NCBI GenBank assembly: GCA_021785795.1
Contig: JAJYEK010000016.1
Span: 1 to 48,567, forward strand
Direction: 5' to 3'
Length of the DNA stretch: 48,567 bases
Origin: Pseudomonadota bacterium
GTDB lineage: Bacteria > Pseudomonadota > Gammaproteobacteria > Acidiferrobacterales > UBA6901
In this document: piece after piece, positions 10,595 to 20,027 of the stretch
How positions within the stretch are numbered: position 1 is the stretch's first letter
Layout: each line of letters starts with the position of its first letter
The notes under the pieces: generated by a model
What the model was told of the DNA's origin: nothing
Seen by the model: the letters and a program-made list of their open reading frames with translations, nothing else
Databases searched by the model: none
Program-made: the position numbers and the translations under genes

Positions 10595-11034
10595 CATCCA
10601 GACCATTGTCCGGCGGGGTTGCCGTGGATGCGGATGCAGTCTGCCGTCGCTGCGGTTTTCAATACGGCATGCGGCTGTTGCTTGACGCCTATTCATACAG
10701 GTATGTCACAGCTCAATATGAGCACGCATCATCGCTTCACGGATTTTGCGCAGCGCCTCGGTCGCTCGGCCCAGACCGTGTGCGAGCGGGAGCGCGATGG
10801 GAAATCGCAGACCAAACAACGCCGACCACAACACTGCACGGAGCATGTAGGCGATACTCCGTGACGAGGAGACTGGACGATATGCGCCCATTCAAAAGGT
10901 CAGGGGAATTCTGCTGGCGCGTTCTTCGGCGCAACTGGGCGTCAAGGGGCTTGGACTGGATGCGCAAGCATGTCAACCAAGTGCAGACAAATCCTATGCG
11001 CAGGCGTGCGCAAGTGTTTAGGAGCAGGTGAACA
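10595..11034. other. 440-base gap between spoT and ridA without a convincing gene
   Basis: No recognised RNA or protein gene. A rightward frame (10606-11031) is basic and low in family character. On the other strand, 10706-10891 encodes 61 aa with a hydrophobic half (LRAVLWSALFGLRFPIALPL) and an amphipathic end (TEALRKIREAMMRAHIEL), which looks more protein-like but has no Shine-Dalgarno. It may be a decayed remnant. No U-rich terminator was seen. Confidence 0.5.
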
Positions 11035-11424
11035 ATGAAAAGAGAGTCAATCCAGACCGACGAAGCGCCGCAGGCAATCGGTACGTACTCGCAGGCGGTG
11101 CGGGTCGGTTCAACCGTCTACATTTCCGGACAGATCCCGCTGCGTCCCGGCTACGGTGAGCTTGAGACTGGAACTATCCGCGGACAGATCGTTCGTGTGT
11201 TTGAGAATCTGGCGGCGGTTGCCAGGGCCGCCGGCGGCGGACTGGAGCAGATCGTAAAGCTCAACGTCTACCTCACCGATCTCGCCAATTTCCCGGTCGT
11301 GAACGAGGTTATGGCCGATTATTTCCGCAAGCCTTACCCGGCGCGCGCCGCAGTAGGCGTGGTCGACCTGCCTAAAGGGGCTGCGGTGGAAATAGACGCG
11401 ATCATGGTCCTCGAGGACCGGTAG
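11035..11424 (+). CDS. ridA: RidA-family enamine/imine deaminase
   Basis: 129 aa. RidA hydrolyses reactive 2-aminoacrylate and other enamine/imine intermediates released by pyridoxal-phosphate enzymes. The start [30 protein letters not shown], the [13 protein letters not shown] block and the catalytic [22 protein letters not shown] (with conserved Arg and Glu) are present. AGGAGCAGGTGAACA gives a clear ribosome binding site before the ATG. It sits between spoT and recG, where enterics have trmH; this order is usual in xanthomonads and related bacteria. The recG start follows 20 bases later. Confidence 0.96.
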   Translation: MKRESIQTDEAPQAIGTYSQAVRVGSTVYISGQIPLRPGYGELETGTIRGQIVRVFENLAAVARAAGGGLEQIVKLNVYLTDLANFPVVNEVMADYFRKPYPARAAVGVVDLPKGAAVEIDAIMVLEDR

Positions 11425-11444
11425 CCTCCGCCCCTCCGCGACCG

Positions 11445-13517
11445 ATGGATATCGAGCTGCAGCCAGTCTCGACGCTCCGGGGAGTCGGACCGAAAATCGC
11501 TGAGAAGCTCGGGCGACTGGGCTTGCGCACCGTCCAGGACGTGCTGTTTCATCTGCCGTTTCGCTACCAGGACCGCACACGTCTGACCCCGATCGGCAGC
11601 CTGCGGGCCGGCCAGGAGGCGATGTTCTGCGGAAATATCGAGCTGGCCGACGTGGTCTACCGAGGTCGGCGCAATCTTCTGTGCCGCGTGGCCGATGGCA
11701 GTGGCAGCATTATGCTGCGGTTCTTCCATTTTTCGGGGATGCAGCACCATTCCCTTCAGCGCGGTGCGCTGTTGCGCTGCTTTGGCGAAGTGCGCAACGG
11801 ACCGGCAGGCCTGGAACTGGTGCATCCCGAGTACGAACTTCTGCCGGCGGGCGCATTGCCGCACCCAGAGAGCCGGCTGACGCCGGTGTATCCGGTCACT
11901 GAAGGTGTACACCAGCTTTCGCTGCGCCGGCTCATCGCCGAGGTTCTGGATACGCGCCTGCAGTCGATCCACGAATGGCTGCCGGATGAGGTGCTGGCGA
12001 TGCTGCAGCTGCCTACGCTCAGGGAGGCTCTGGACTATGTGCATCGCCCGCCCCCGCAGGCAGCGGTCCACATGTTGGTGCAGGGAATTCATCCGGCACA
12101 GCAGCGCTTGGCGTTCGAGGAACTGCTGGCTTATTGCTTGAGCCTGCGGAAGCTGCGGGAACGTGTCCGGCGGCATGATGCCCCCGTCATCGATGCCGAC
12201 GGCCGGCTGCTTGAGACGCTGCTCGCCCGGCTTCCATTCAAGCTCACCGCCGCGCAGAGCCGGGTAATCGCCGAAATCATGGAAGATTTGCGTCAGGGGC
12301 AGCCGATGCAGCGCATGGTCCAGGGCGACGTCGGGTCGGGCAAGACCCTGGTCGCCGCCGCCGCCGCTCTTTGCGCGGTCGAAAGCGGTTGGCAGGTGGC
12401 GATCATGGCTCCTACCGAGCTCCTGGCGGAGCAGCACTGGCGCAATCTGCGGGATTGGTTTGCGCCAATGAATGTCGAAGTTGCGTGGCTGGCCGGCAGG
12501 CACAGTGCCCCTATGCGTCGCTCGACGTGTGAACTCGTCGCGAGCGGCCGTGCTCCGGTTGTGGTCGGAACCCATGCGTTGTTTCAGCGGGACATAGAAT
12601 TCAACCGCCTCGGCCTGGTCATTGTCGACGAGCAACACCGGTTCGGTGTACACCAGCGTCTTCTGCTTCGCGAAAAAGGTGCCGCAGATGGTCGCTGCCC
12701 GCACCAGCTCATCATGACTGCGACTCCCATTCCCCGAACGCTGGCGCAGTCGGTGTATGCCGACCTCGACGTATCGGTCATTGACGAGCTGCCCGCCGGG
12801 CGTCGCCCAGTCGAAACCGCGGTAATTCCGGACAGCCGGCGGGAATCCGTAGTGCAGCGCGTGCGCAGCGCCTGTCTCGAACGACGCCAGGTATACTGGG
12901 TCTGCTCCCTGATCGACGAATCCGACGCGCTACAGCTTCAGACTGCAACCGCAACCGAAGCGGCATTGCGGGAGGCCCTGCCGGAACTCAAGATCCGGCT
13001 GGTGCATGGCCGCATGAAATCGGCGGAAAAGGAACAGGTCATGGGCGAATTCAAAAGCGGCGCGATCGATCTGCTCGTGGCTACCACCGTCATCGAAGTC
13101 GGTGTGGATGTTCCCAATGCCAGTCTCATGATCATAGAAAACGCCGAACGCCTTGGACTCTCCCAGCTGCATCAGCTGCGGGGGCGCGTCGGGCGTGGCG
13201 CCGTTGCCAGCAGCTGCGTGCTGATGTACCGGGCACCGCTCTCGATGGCGGCGCGTGAACGCCTGGCAATCATGCGCGCCACAAATGACGGTTTTGAAAT
13301 CGCGCGCAAGGACCTCGAGATGCGGGGGCCTGGTGAGGTTTTGGGAACCCGCCAGGCTGGCGAGCAACAGTTCCATATCGCAGACCTTGTCCGGGACCAA
13401 TCTGCGCTGCCACAGATTGAAAAGGTCGCCACGCTCCTGCTGGATCGGTATCCCCAGCATGTGGCGCCCATCGTGCGCCGCTGGCTTGGCGTCCGCGACA
13501 GCTATGCCGGGGTATAG
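11445..13517 (+). CDS. recG: ATP-dependent DNA helicase RecG
   Basis: 690 aa, normal length. RecG remodels stalled replication forks and branch-migrates Holliday junctions. The N-terminal LRGVGPKIAEKLGRLGL helix-hairpin element, the wedge/OB domain (about 50-150), Walker A GDVGSGKT at 294-301, the DEQH box at 395-398, motif III TATPIPRTLA, VIEVGVDVPNA, QLHQLRGRVGRG and the C-terminal TRG region (EIARKDLEMRGPGEVLGTRQAG) are all intact. It begins 20 bases after ridA and is followed by 124 bases before ubiC. Confidence 0.97.
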   Translation: MDIELQPVSTLRGVGPKIAEKLGRLGLRTVQDVLFHLPFRYQDRTRLTPIGSLRAGQEAMFCGNIELADVVYRGRRNLLCRVADGSGSIMLRFFHFSGMQHHSLQRGALLRCFGEVRNGPAGLELVHPEYELLPAGALPHPESRLTPVYPVTEGVHQLSLRRLIAEVLDTRLQSIHEWLPDEVLAMLQLPTLREALDYVHRPPPQAAVHMLVQGIHPAQQRLAFEELLAYCLSLRKLRERVRRHDAPVIDADGRLLETLLARLPFKLTAAQSRVIAEIMEDLRQGQPMQRMVQGDVGSGKTLVAAAAALCAVESGWQVAIMAPTELLAEQHWRNLRDWFAPMNVEVAWLAGRHSAPMRRSTCELVASGRAPVVVGTHALFQRDIEFNRLGLVIVDEQHRFGVHQRLLLREKGAADGRCPHQLIMTATPIPRTLAQSVYADLDVSVIDELPAGRRPVETAVIPDSRRESVVQRVRSACLERRQVYWVCSLIDESDALQLQTATATEAALREALPELKIRLVHGRMKSAEKEQVMGEFKSGAIDLLVATTVIEVGVDVPNASLMIIENAERLGLSQLHQLRGRVGRGAVASSCVLMYRAPLSMAARERLAIMRATNDGFEIARKDLEMRGPGEVLGTRQAGEQQFHIADLVRDQSALPQIEKVATLLLDRYPQHVAPIVRRWLGVRDSYAGV

Positions 13518-13641
13518 CGGGATCTGGTCCGGAATGCGGCCGGGCGGCATAATGTATGCCATGAACTTTCCGCGTACCGCGGCGGCGGGCCGGATGTCGG
13601 CGACATCCTCTGCTGAGGGCGATACCTGCGCCAGGCATTGA

Positions 13642-14208
13642 ATGCGCATGACAACGTGTCCGAACGAATCTCCCTGGTGCCGGCGCCACCGCATACGCCT
13701 CTCCTCGGTGCCGGCCGAGATGCGCGACTGGCTTCTCGATCCGCGGTCGCTCACCGGGAGGCTGCAGGCGGTATGCGCCGGACGGTTCCACGTCGAGGTG
13801 GTGGCGCAACGCTGGTCGCACCCCCAGACGTGGGAATCGCGGGAGCTTGGGGTGCGGCCCGGACGGAACAGCCTGGTGCGCCAGGTATACCTGTGCTGTG
13901 ACCATAAGGCCTGGGTATTCGCGCGTACCGTCATCCCGGCCGCAACGCTTCGTGGCCGGGAGCGGCGGCTCGGGAATCTCAAGGCGCGGCCGCTGGGGGG
14001 AGTTCTTTTCGCCAGTCCAACCCTGAAGCGCGTGGGTCTGACGATCGAAAGACTCGTGCCCGGAGATGCCCTGTATGGGGCGGCGACCCGGGGCGCCGGA
14101 ATTGCCCCGCCAGTAATCTGGGGGCGGCGGTCGCTGTTCCGGATCAACGGCAAGGTCCTCATGGTGAGCGAATATTTTCTTCCGGGAATCCCGCAATGCA
14201 AGCAATGA
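13642..14208 (+). CDS. ubiC: Chorismate pyruvate-lyase UbiC
   Basis: 188 aa, a little longer than E. coli UbiC (about 165). It converts chorismate to 4-hydroxybenzoate and pyruvate, the committing step of ubiquinone synthesis. Family landmarks are WLLDPRSLTGRL, the QRW..P..WESRELG stretch, the LVRQVYLC block with the substrate-binding Arg, WVFARTVIP, RRLGNLKARPLG..LF, WGRRSLFRINGKVLMVSEYFLP with the C-terminal Glu. Two ATGs (13642 and 13648) are close together. Its end overlaps ubiA by 13 bases, so the next enzyme in the pathway is co-expressed. Confidence 0.93.
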   Translation: MRMTTCPNESPWCRRHRIRLSSVPAEMRDWLLDPRSLTGRLQAVCAGRFHVEVVAQRWSHPQTWESRELGVRPGRNSLVRQVYLCCDHKAWVFARTVIPAATLRGRERRLGNLKARPLGGVLFASPTLKRVGLTIERLVPGDALYGAATRGAGIAPPVIWGRRSLFRINGKVLMVSEYFLPGIPQCKQ

Positions 14209-15068
14209 CAATGGTGCGTTCGCGCCTTCGCGAATATGCAATGCTCATGCGTTGGCACCGTCCCATCGGTTCACTGCTGCTGCTCTGGCCGACCCTTTGG
14301 GCGGTGTGGACTGCCGGGGCCGGACGGCCTTCCCCGATGACAGTGATCGTGTTCGTCGCCGGAGTGTTCGTCATGCGTTCCGCGGGCTGCGTTATCAATG
14401 ATTTTGCCGATCGGAAGTTCGATCCGCAGGTAAAGCGCACGCGCGAGCGGCCGCTTGCCGCAGGGCGGGTGACGCCGCGCGAAGCGATCATCCTGTTCGT
14501 AGTGCTCTGCATCGCTGGTTTCGCGTTGGTAATGATGCTGAATGCCCTGACCGTTGCCCTGGCTTTTGTCGGCGCATTCCTGGCTGTCAGTTATCCGTTT
14601 ACCAAGCGCTACACCAACCTGCCCCAGTTCTATCTGGGGGTCGCCTTCGGGTGGGGGATTCCCATGGCGTTTGCGGCCGAAACGGGAGGGGTGCCGGCGG
14701 CGGGCTGGGTGATGCTGGGCGCCAATATATTCTGGGCCGTTGCGTATGACACCGAGTACGCGATGGTTGATCGCGACGACGACGTGAAAATCGGAGTGAA
14801 ATCCACCGCCATTCTATTCGGACGCTGGGATCGAGCGCTCGTGGGAGCCTGCCACGCGCTGACGATCGGCTTTCTGGCCTGGGATGGTGTCCTTGTCGGA
14901 CAGGGATTGTTGTATTATGCAGGATTGGTCGGCGCTAGCATGTTCGCTGCCTATCAGCAAGTGCTCATCCGGTCGCGCGACCGCGACCGGTGTTTCCGTG
15001 CGTTCTTGAACAACAATTACTTTGGGGCGGCAGTCTACATTGGCGCGCTTCTGGGTTATTACCGCTAG
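14196..15068 (+). CDS. ubiA: 4-hydroxybenzoate octaprenyltransferase UbiA
   Basis: 290 aa integral membrane prenyltransferase that attaches the polyprenyl tail to 4-hydroxybenzoate. The two aspartate-rich Mg-diphosphate motifs are visible: NDFADRKFDPQVKRT at about 68-82 and YDTEYAMVDRDDDVKIG at about 184-200. Eight or nine hydrophobic helices surround them. The start MQAMTMVRSRLREYAMLMRWHRPIGSLLLLWPTLWA is typical. The ATG lies inside the ubiC end (13-base overlap); the glutathione-transferase-like gene follows 9 bases after its stop. Confidence 0.97.
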   Translation: MQAMTMVRSRLREYAMLMRWHRPIGSLLLLWPTLWAVWTAGAGRPSPMTVIVFVAGVFVMRSAGCVINDFADRKFDPQVKRTRERPLAAGRVTPREAIILFVVLCIAGFALVMMLNALTVALAFVGAFLAVSYPFTKRYTNLPQFYLGVAFGWGIPMAFAAETGGVPAAGWVMLGANIFWAVAYDTEYAMVDRDDDVKIGVKSTAILFGRWDRALVGACHALTIGFLAWDGVLVGQGLLYYAGLVGASMFAAYQQVLIRSRDRDRCFRAFLNNNYFGAAVYIGALLGYYR

Positions 15069-15077
15069 GAGGATCCG

Positions 15078-15707
15078 ATGAAACTCTATGGTTCGCTCAC
15101 ATCCCCCTACGTGCGCAAGGTCCGCGTGTTCCTGAAAGAGAAGGGGATAGCCTGCGACTTTGTCATGGAAGGGCCGTTGGACCCGGCAGGCCATGTGGCC
15201 GCACTCAATCCGCTCGGCAAGGTGCCGGTGCTGGTGCGTGATGACAACGACGTGCTGTTCGATTCTCCCCTGATCATCGAGTTCCTGGACAGCCTGGGCG
15301 GGGAGCCCCTGATTCCCCGCGACGGCGAAGCGCGCTGGCAGGTTCTGCGCTGGCATGCGCTGGCGCAGGGCATTCTGGACGCAGTCGTGTCGCGGTTGAT
15401 GGAAGTCCGCCGGGCTCCGGAAAAGCAGTCACCCGAAATAGTGACGCATCAGGAGGCCAAGGTTATTTCAGCCCTGAAATATGCAGACAGCGCAAAGAAA
15501 GGGCTGGCCTATCTTGTAGGCGATCGCTTCAGTATCGCGGACTTGGCCATGGGAGTTGCGCTTGAATATGTCGACTTCCGTTTTCCGCACGACTGGCGAG
15601 ACCGGCACCCACGCCTGGCGCACTGGCTGGCCGGCATAAGCACTCGCGGCTCGTTCGCCGAGACCATACCGCCGGGGATGGAACGCTCACTAGATGCCCC
15701 CCACTAG
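15078..15707 (+). CDS. Glutathione S-transferase-like protein (YibF type)
   Basis: 209 aa, thioredoxin-fold N-terminal domain (1-80) and helical C-terminal domain (about 85-200). KLYGSLTSPYVRKVRVFLKEKG with the catalytic-position Ser9, NPLGKVPVLV with the cis-Pro and DSPLIIEFLD are classical GST elements; the C-terminal half (LVGDRFSIADLAMGVALEYVDFR) carries the N-capping motif. Closest remembered relative is E. coli YibF. A strong AGGAGGATCCG ribosome site precedes the ATG. Its place between ubiA and ubiD is unusual and suggests co-expression with quinone synthesis, but a direct role there is only inference; it may protect against electrophilic quinone intermediates. Confidence 0.9.
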   Translation: MKLYGSLTSPYVRKVRVFLKEKGIACDFVMEGPLDPAGHVAALNPLGKVPVLVRDDNDVLFDSPLIIEFLDSLGGEPLIPRDGEARWQVLRWHALAQGILDAVVSRLMEVRRAPEKQSPEIVTHQEAKVISALKYADSAKKGLAYLVGDRFSIADLAMGVALEYVDFRFPHDWRDRHPRLAHWLAGISTRGSFAETIPPGMERSLDAPH

Positions 15708-15782
15708 GCGCTGTACTGGCATGACTTCCGGTATGGCCCCCGGCGGCCTGGCGCGATCTTCTGGCGCTCCGAGGCAATACGC

Positions 15783-17270
15783 TTGATCTACCGCGACTTA
15801 CGGCACTTCATTGCCCAGCTTGAAAGCCGCGGCGAGCTGAAGCGTATCGACGTCGAGGTCGATCCGCACCTGGAAATCACGGAGATCTGCGACCGGGTGC
15901 TGCGGGCAGCCGGTCCGGCGCTGCTGTTCGATCGCCCCAAGGGCCACACGACACCCGTTCTGGCCAATCTCTTCGGTACCCCGGAACGCGTGGCGCTTGC
16001 GATGGGGGCGGAATCGGTCGCGGCCCTGCGCGATGTGGGCCGGTTGCTGGCGTTCCTCAAGGAACCCGAGCCGCCCAAGGGATTTCGCGACCTGTGGGAG
16101 AAGCTGCCGACATTCAAGCAAGTGCTCAACATGCCGGCGCATGTGGTAAAGGATGCGCCCTGCCAGGAATGTGTGGTCGAGGCGGACGCCGTGGATCTGT
16201 CGCAGCTTCCAATACAGACCTGCTGGCCGGAGGATGCCGGTCCGCTGATTACCTGGGGGTTGACCGTAACGCGCGGGCCAAATAAAGAGCGGCAGAACCT
16301 GGGCGTGTACAGGCAACAGGTGATTGCGCACAACAAGGTGATCATGCGCTGGCTTGCGCACCGCGGCGGCGCGCTGGACTTCAGGGACTGGTGCCAAGCG
16401 CATTCCGGCGAGCGCTTTCCGGTTGCCGTGGCGCTCGGTGCCGACCCGGCAACGATCCTCGCGGCCGTGACGCCGGTGCCGGATACGCTTTCCGAGTACC
16501 AGTTTGCCGGGCTGCTGCGCGGAGCCAAAACCGACGTCGTGAAATGTCTGACCAACGACCTGCAGGTTCCTGCCACTGCGGAATTTGTACTCGAAGGGTT
16601 TATCGCGCCGCAGGAAGAGGCGCAAGAGGGTCCGTTCGGGGATCATACCGGCTACTACAACGAGGTTGAGCGCTTTCCGGTATTCACGGTCGAACGCATC
16701 ACGCACCGGAGCAGTCCCATTTACCACAGCACCTATACCGGTCGCCCGCCCGACGAGCCGTCGATACTTGGGCTCGCGCTAAACGAGGTGTTCGTGCCGC
16801 TGCTGCAGAAGCAGTTTCCCGAAATCGTGGATTTTTACCTGCCACCTGAGGGCTGTTCCTATCGTCTGGCGGTAGTAAGCATCCGCAAGCAGTATCCCGG
16901 ACACGCCAAGCGCATTCTGTTCGGTGTCTGGTCCTTCCTGCGCCAGTTCATGTACACGAAATTCGTCATTGTCACCGACGACGATATCAATGTACGTGAC
17001 TGGAAGGACGTAGTCTGGGCTGTCACGACGCGGGTGGATCCGGCGCGCGACGCGGTTATCGTACAGAACACGCCCATTGACTACCTGGATTTCGCCAGCC
17101 CGGTAGCGGGTCTCGGGGCAAAGATGGGTCTGGACGCCACGAACAAATGGCGGCCGGAGACGTCCCGGGAATGGGGCCGGGCGATCTCCATGGCCGCGTC
17201 CGTGAAGGAGCGCGTCGACCTGATCTGGGAGCAGCTCGGCATCTCTTCGGCAACCAAGGATCGGACATGA
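15783..17270 (+). CDS. ubiD: UbiD-family 4-hydroxy-3-polyprenylbenzoate decarboxylase
   Basis: 495 aa, the usual length. It removes the carboxyl group of 3-polyprenyl-4-hydroxybenzoate using prenylated FMN made by UbiX (not in the window). Visible marks are [12 protein letters not shown] at the start, NLGVYRQQ near 172, the AEFVLEG glutamate near 271 and [15 protein letters not shown] near 282-295, covering the conserved prFMN/metal and E-R-E catalytic residues. The start is a TTG with GAGG eight bases upstream; no ATG fits, and the resulting [10 protein letters not shown] matches family N-termini. Confidence 0.95.
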   Translation: MIYRDLRHFIAQLESRGELKRIDVEVDPHLEITEICDRVLRAAGPALLFDRPKGHTTPVLANLFGTPERVALAMGAESVAALRDVGRLLAFLKEPEPPKGFRDLWEKLPTFKQVLNMPAHVVKDAPCQECVVEADAVDLSQLPIQTCWPEDAGPLITWGLTVTRGPNKERQNLGVYRQQVIAHNKVIMRWLAHRGGALDFRDWCQAHSGERFPVAVALGADPATILAAVTPVPDTLSEYQFAGLLRGAKTDVVKCLTNDLQVPATAEFVLEGFIAPQEEAQEGPFGDHTGYYNEVERFPVFTVERITHRSSPIYHSTYTGRPPDEPSILGLALNEVFVPLLQKQFPEIVDFYLPPEGCSYRLAVVSIRKQYPGHAKRILFGVWSFLRQFMYTKFVIVTDDDINVRDWKDVVWAVTTRVDPARDAVIVQNTPIDYLDFASPVAGLGAKMGLDATNKWRPETSREWGRAISMAASVKERVDLIWEQLGISSATKDRT

Positions 17271-17487
17271 GGTTGCGGGCCGATTGCCGGGGCGGCTGCT
17301 GGCAGTGCTTGGCTGGCGGTGCGATTGGGCAGACCACGGACGGCGGCATCGCGGCGTCTGGTACCGGCTCCCGAAAGGCAGGGAACGCGGGGTGCAACCA
17401 CGGCGTTCCAGCGACTCCGGATGGACCCAGGAGCGCGCGCTGGGCGTTCCGGCCGGCCGCGGTCGTGGATGGGGTTCGCCGCATCAC

Positions 17488-18153
17488 ATGAACCAGGCAT
17501 TTCCGTGTTCGCCCGGACCGGTGATGATCCCCGGACCAGCGGGTCTGCTGGAAGCGCTGGTCGGGTGTCCGGACGCGCAATCGGAAAAACCGGTGCAGGC
17601 CGTCATCTGCCATCCGCACCCGCTGTACGGCGGCAGCATGCAGAACAAGGTTGTTCATACGCTTGCCCGCAGCTTCGCCGAGCTGGGCATGCGCACGTTG
17701 CGGTTCAATTTCCGGGGTGTCGGCCGTAGTGCCGGCAGCTACAATGGCGGCGACGGAGAGTCGGATGATCTTGCGGCCGTTGCCGGCTGGGCCCGGGACC
17801 GGTATCCGCAGGCTGAAACATGGTTCGCGGGTTTTTCGTTCGGCGCCTACGTGGCGCTACGTGTGGCCGCACAGTGGCCGGTGTCCCGGGTGGTGCTGGT
17901 GGCCCCTCCGGTCAACCTGTACGATTTCAGCGCCCTGCCTTCGCCGGGCCGTACGGCCATCGTGCTTCATGGCGACGAGGACGAAATCGTTCCCATACGT
18001 GGCGTGGAGGACTGGATCGCCAGCCTGCAGCCTCCGCCGGCGCTTCTCGTCATACACGGTGCCAGCCATTTCTTCCACCGGCGTCTTGGGGATCTGCGTG
18101 CGAGCCTGCAGGCTGCGATCATGCCGAATCTTCACCGGGATGCCACTTCTTGA
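17488..18153 (+). CDS. Alpha/beta-hydrolase superfamily protein
   Basis: 221 aa from the ATG at 17488 (a start at 17524 is equally possible; neither has a strong Shine-Dalgarno). The block VICHPHPLYGGSMQNKVVHTLAR, RFNFRGVGRS, nucleophile elbow GFSFG, GDEDEIV and GASHFFHRR supplies a plausible Ser-Asp-His triad. It matches the small COG2945-type predicted hydrolases, whose substrates are not known. The frame is open upstream to 17284, but that stretch is Arg/Gly-rich and probably not translated. The product is probably cytosolic: no signal peptide is seen. Confidence 0.88.
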   Translation: MNQAFPCSPGPVMIPGPAGLLEALVGCPDAQSEKPVQAVICHPHPLYGGSMQNKVVHTLARSFAELGMRTLRFNFRGVGRSAGSYNGGDGESDDLAAVAGWARDRYPQAETWFAGFSFGAYVALRVAAQWPVSRVVLVAPPVNLYDFSALPSPGRTAIVLHGDEDEIVPIRGVEDWIASLQPPPALLVIHGASHFFHRRLGDLRASLQAAIMPNLHRDATS

Positions 18154-18324
18154 AAGGCGGATACCGTGCCATGGTAGCCACGCTGCCGCGCGAAGACAGG
18201 GGGAGTGCGGTTATAGGGCAGCGCCAGGTCCGCCGGTCGGGAGAAATCCTGCTTCAGGGGAGTCGCCGAACGTGGTTACCATAGCAGCGCGGCAGGTGGC
18301 AGATCAGGCCATTCGGGAAGAGCA

Positions 18325-19182
18325 ATGACCCATTCTGATGCGGCGGAACGCTATGCGGTGATGGGTAATCCCATCTCCCACAGCAGGTCGCCGGCCATTC
18401 ACCGGATGTTCGCCGACCAGTTCAAGGATGACATCGATTACACGGCGATACAGGTTGGCCTGGACGGTTTTGCCGATGCGGTCCGACAGTTCCGTGCCAG
18501 TGGTGGTCGCGGACTGAACGTCACAGTTCCTTTCAAGCTCGAAGCATTCCATCTGGCTGACACGCGTACCGACCAGGCAGAGAAGGCGCAGGCAGCCAAT
18601 ACGCTTCGCTTCAGCCGTGACGGAAGAATCGAGGCTCACAATACCGACGGGCTCGGACTGGTGCGCGATCTGGCCCGCCTTCTGGGCATCGAATGGCGTG
18701 ATCGTGCAGCGGGGCTATTCGCTGGCAAGAGCATCCTGATTCTCGGCGCCGGCGGAGCCGTGCGCGGTGTATTGGCGCCGTTGCTGGAGTGCGCCCCTGC
18801 CATGGTAGTTATCGCCAATCGCACCATCGCCCGCGCACAGGAGCTGAAGCAGCTTGCCGGAACTCCGCTGGTCAGGGCCTGCGGCTTTGATGATCTTGCA
18901 GGGCAGCGCTTCGATATCGTGATCAACGGCACCAGCGCGAGCCTCAAGGGCGAGGTGCTGCCGCTTCCTCGGGGGATATTCCGCGCCGGAGCGCTTGCCT
19001 ATGACATGATGTACGGAAATCATCCGACGCCGTTCATGGACTGGGCGCGGCAAAACCACGTGGTAACCGTCTCCGACGGTCTGGGCATGCTGGTGGAGCA
19101 GGCCGCGGAATCATATTATTTCTGGCGCGGGAAGCGCCCCGAAACCGCAGCGGTGATGGCAGCGCTGCGTGTCGGAGCCTAA
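18325..19182 (+). CDS. aroE: Shikimate dehydrogenase AroE
   Basis: 285 aa. It reduces 3-dehydroshikimate to shikimate with NADPH in the pathway that also feeds chorismate to UbiC. YAVMGNPISHSRSPAIHRMFA at the start binds shikimate, Lys71 of NVTVPFK is the catalytic lysine, NTDGLGLVRDL supplies the partner Asp, and ILGAGGAVRGVLAPL is the dinucleotide-binding loop with NRT recognising NADP. MMYGNHPTPFM and DGLGMLVEQAAESYYFWRG close the fold. GGGAAGAGCA gives a good ribosome site. It converges on the gamma-carbonic-anhydrase-like gene. Confidence 0.97.
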   Translation: MTHSDAAERYAVMGNPISHSRSPAIHRMFADQFKDDIDYTAIQVGLDGFADAVRQFRASGGRGLNVTVPFKLEAFHLADTRTDQAEKAQAANTLRFSRDGRIEAHNTDGLGLVRDLARLLGIEWRDRAAGLFAGKSILILGAGGAVRGVLAPLLECAPAMVVIANRTIARAQELKQLAGTPLVRACGFDDLAGQRFDIVINGTSASLKGEVLPLPRGIFRAGALAYDMMYGNHPTPFMDWARQNHVVTVSDGLGMLVEQAAESYYFWRGKRPETAAVMAALRVGA

Positions 19183-19237
19183 TGCGATAGCGTGCCGGAG
19201 TATCGCGCGCCCGTCCAGTTTCCGCGGGCCGTGCGTG

Positions 19238-19804
19238 TCATCGTCTTGGGCCGTAGTTGTCTTTGAGCTGGACATAGTGGGCCGCGGAGTAGTCAATCCA
19301 GGCAAGCTCGGGTTCAGTAAGCGGGCGGACCCGGCGCACCGGAGAACCCAACCACAGGTATCCGCCTTCCAGTTCGCGTCCTGGGGGCACCAGGCTGCGT
19401 GCCCCCAGAAGGACGCGGGACCGGATCAATGCTCCATCCATCACCACAGATCCCATTCCGATCAGACACCGGTCTTCAATCATGCAGCCGTGCAGGATTG
19501 CCTGGTGACCCACGGTCACCTCGTTGCCGACGATCGTTGCGTTGCCGACGGGCAGAGCGGCATGTGCGTGGGTGACGTGGATGATGCTCCCGTCCTGGAT
19601 ATTGGTACGCGCACCGATGCGTATGCGGTTTACATCCCCGCGTATGACGCACAGCGGCCAGACCGAGCTGTCCGTGTCGACGGTGACATCCCCGATAAGC
19701 ATCGCCGATTCGTCAACATAGGCGGACGCCGAGACGGCTGGCGTGATACCGAGATAGGCGCGTATGGTTATGGCTGCTCTCCTGCTGGACCGAACGCCGT
19801 GCAT
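19238..19804 (-). CDS. Gamma-carbonic-anhydrase-like hexapeptide-repeat protein (YrdA type)
   Basis: Left-handed beta-helix protein: repeats such as MLIGDVTVDTDSSVWPLCVIRGDVNRIRIGARTNIQDG, split through the frame. The three metal-ligand histidines lie in the HVTH, VGHQ and LHGC motifs. Relatives are called gamma carbonic anhydrase or YrdA/PaaY; the actual activity varies and is often undetected. The start is doubtful. ATG at 19804 gives 188 aa with an 11-residue extension. A perfectly placed GGAG instead lies seven bases before an ATA codon at 19771, which would give the family-like start ITIRAYLG. See findings. Confidence 0.92.
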   Translation of the reverse strand: MHGVRSSRRAAITIRAYLGITPAVSASAYVDESAMLIGDVTVDTDSSVWPLCVIRGDVNRIRIGARTNIQDGSIIHVTHAHAALPVGNATIVGNEVTVGHQAILHGCMIEDRCLIGMGSVVMDGALIRSRVLLGARSLVPPGRELEGGYLWLGSPVRRVRPLTEPELAWIDYSAAHYVQLKDNYGPRR

Positions 19805-20027
19805 GACGGGACCGGCGCCACATTGTCGTGCTCGTAAGACGCGGCGAGCCCATAAGCGCGCGGTGGGGTCCGTGCGCGCCCAGGAATGTCGCCCCGGCAG
19901 ACACTGATCCGGGGTGTCTTGGCTGCGGGCATAGCGTCTGGCTGGTCGCCGTTGCACATTCCGCCTCCTGCACACAGCGTATCGGGCTTTCCACAGGCGC
20001 CGAAGCCGCCGCGGAAGCGCTGTGTGC

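Noticed and set aside
10606..11031. 141-codon plus-strand frame between spoT and ridA
   Set aside because: No family features or ribosome site and basic random-looking composition.
12930..14258. Long minus-strand frames opposite recG and ubiC
   Set aside because: Antisense to two well-recognised genes; products are His/Arg/Pro-rich without motifs.
17284..17487. Upstream extension of the alpha/beta hydrolase frame
   Set aside because: Arg/Gly/Trp-rich with no counterpart in the family; the hydrolase core starts after 17488.
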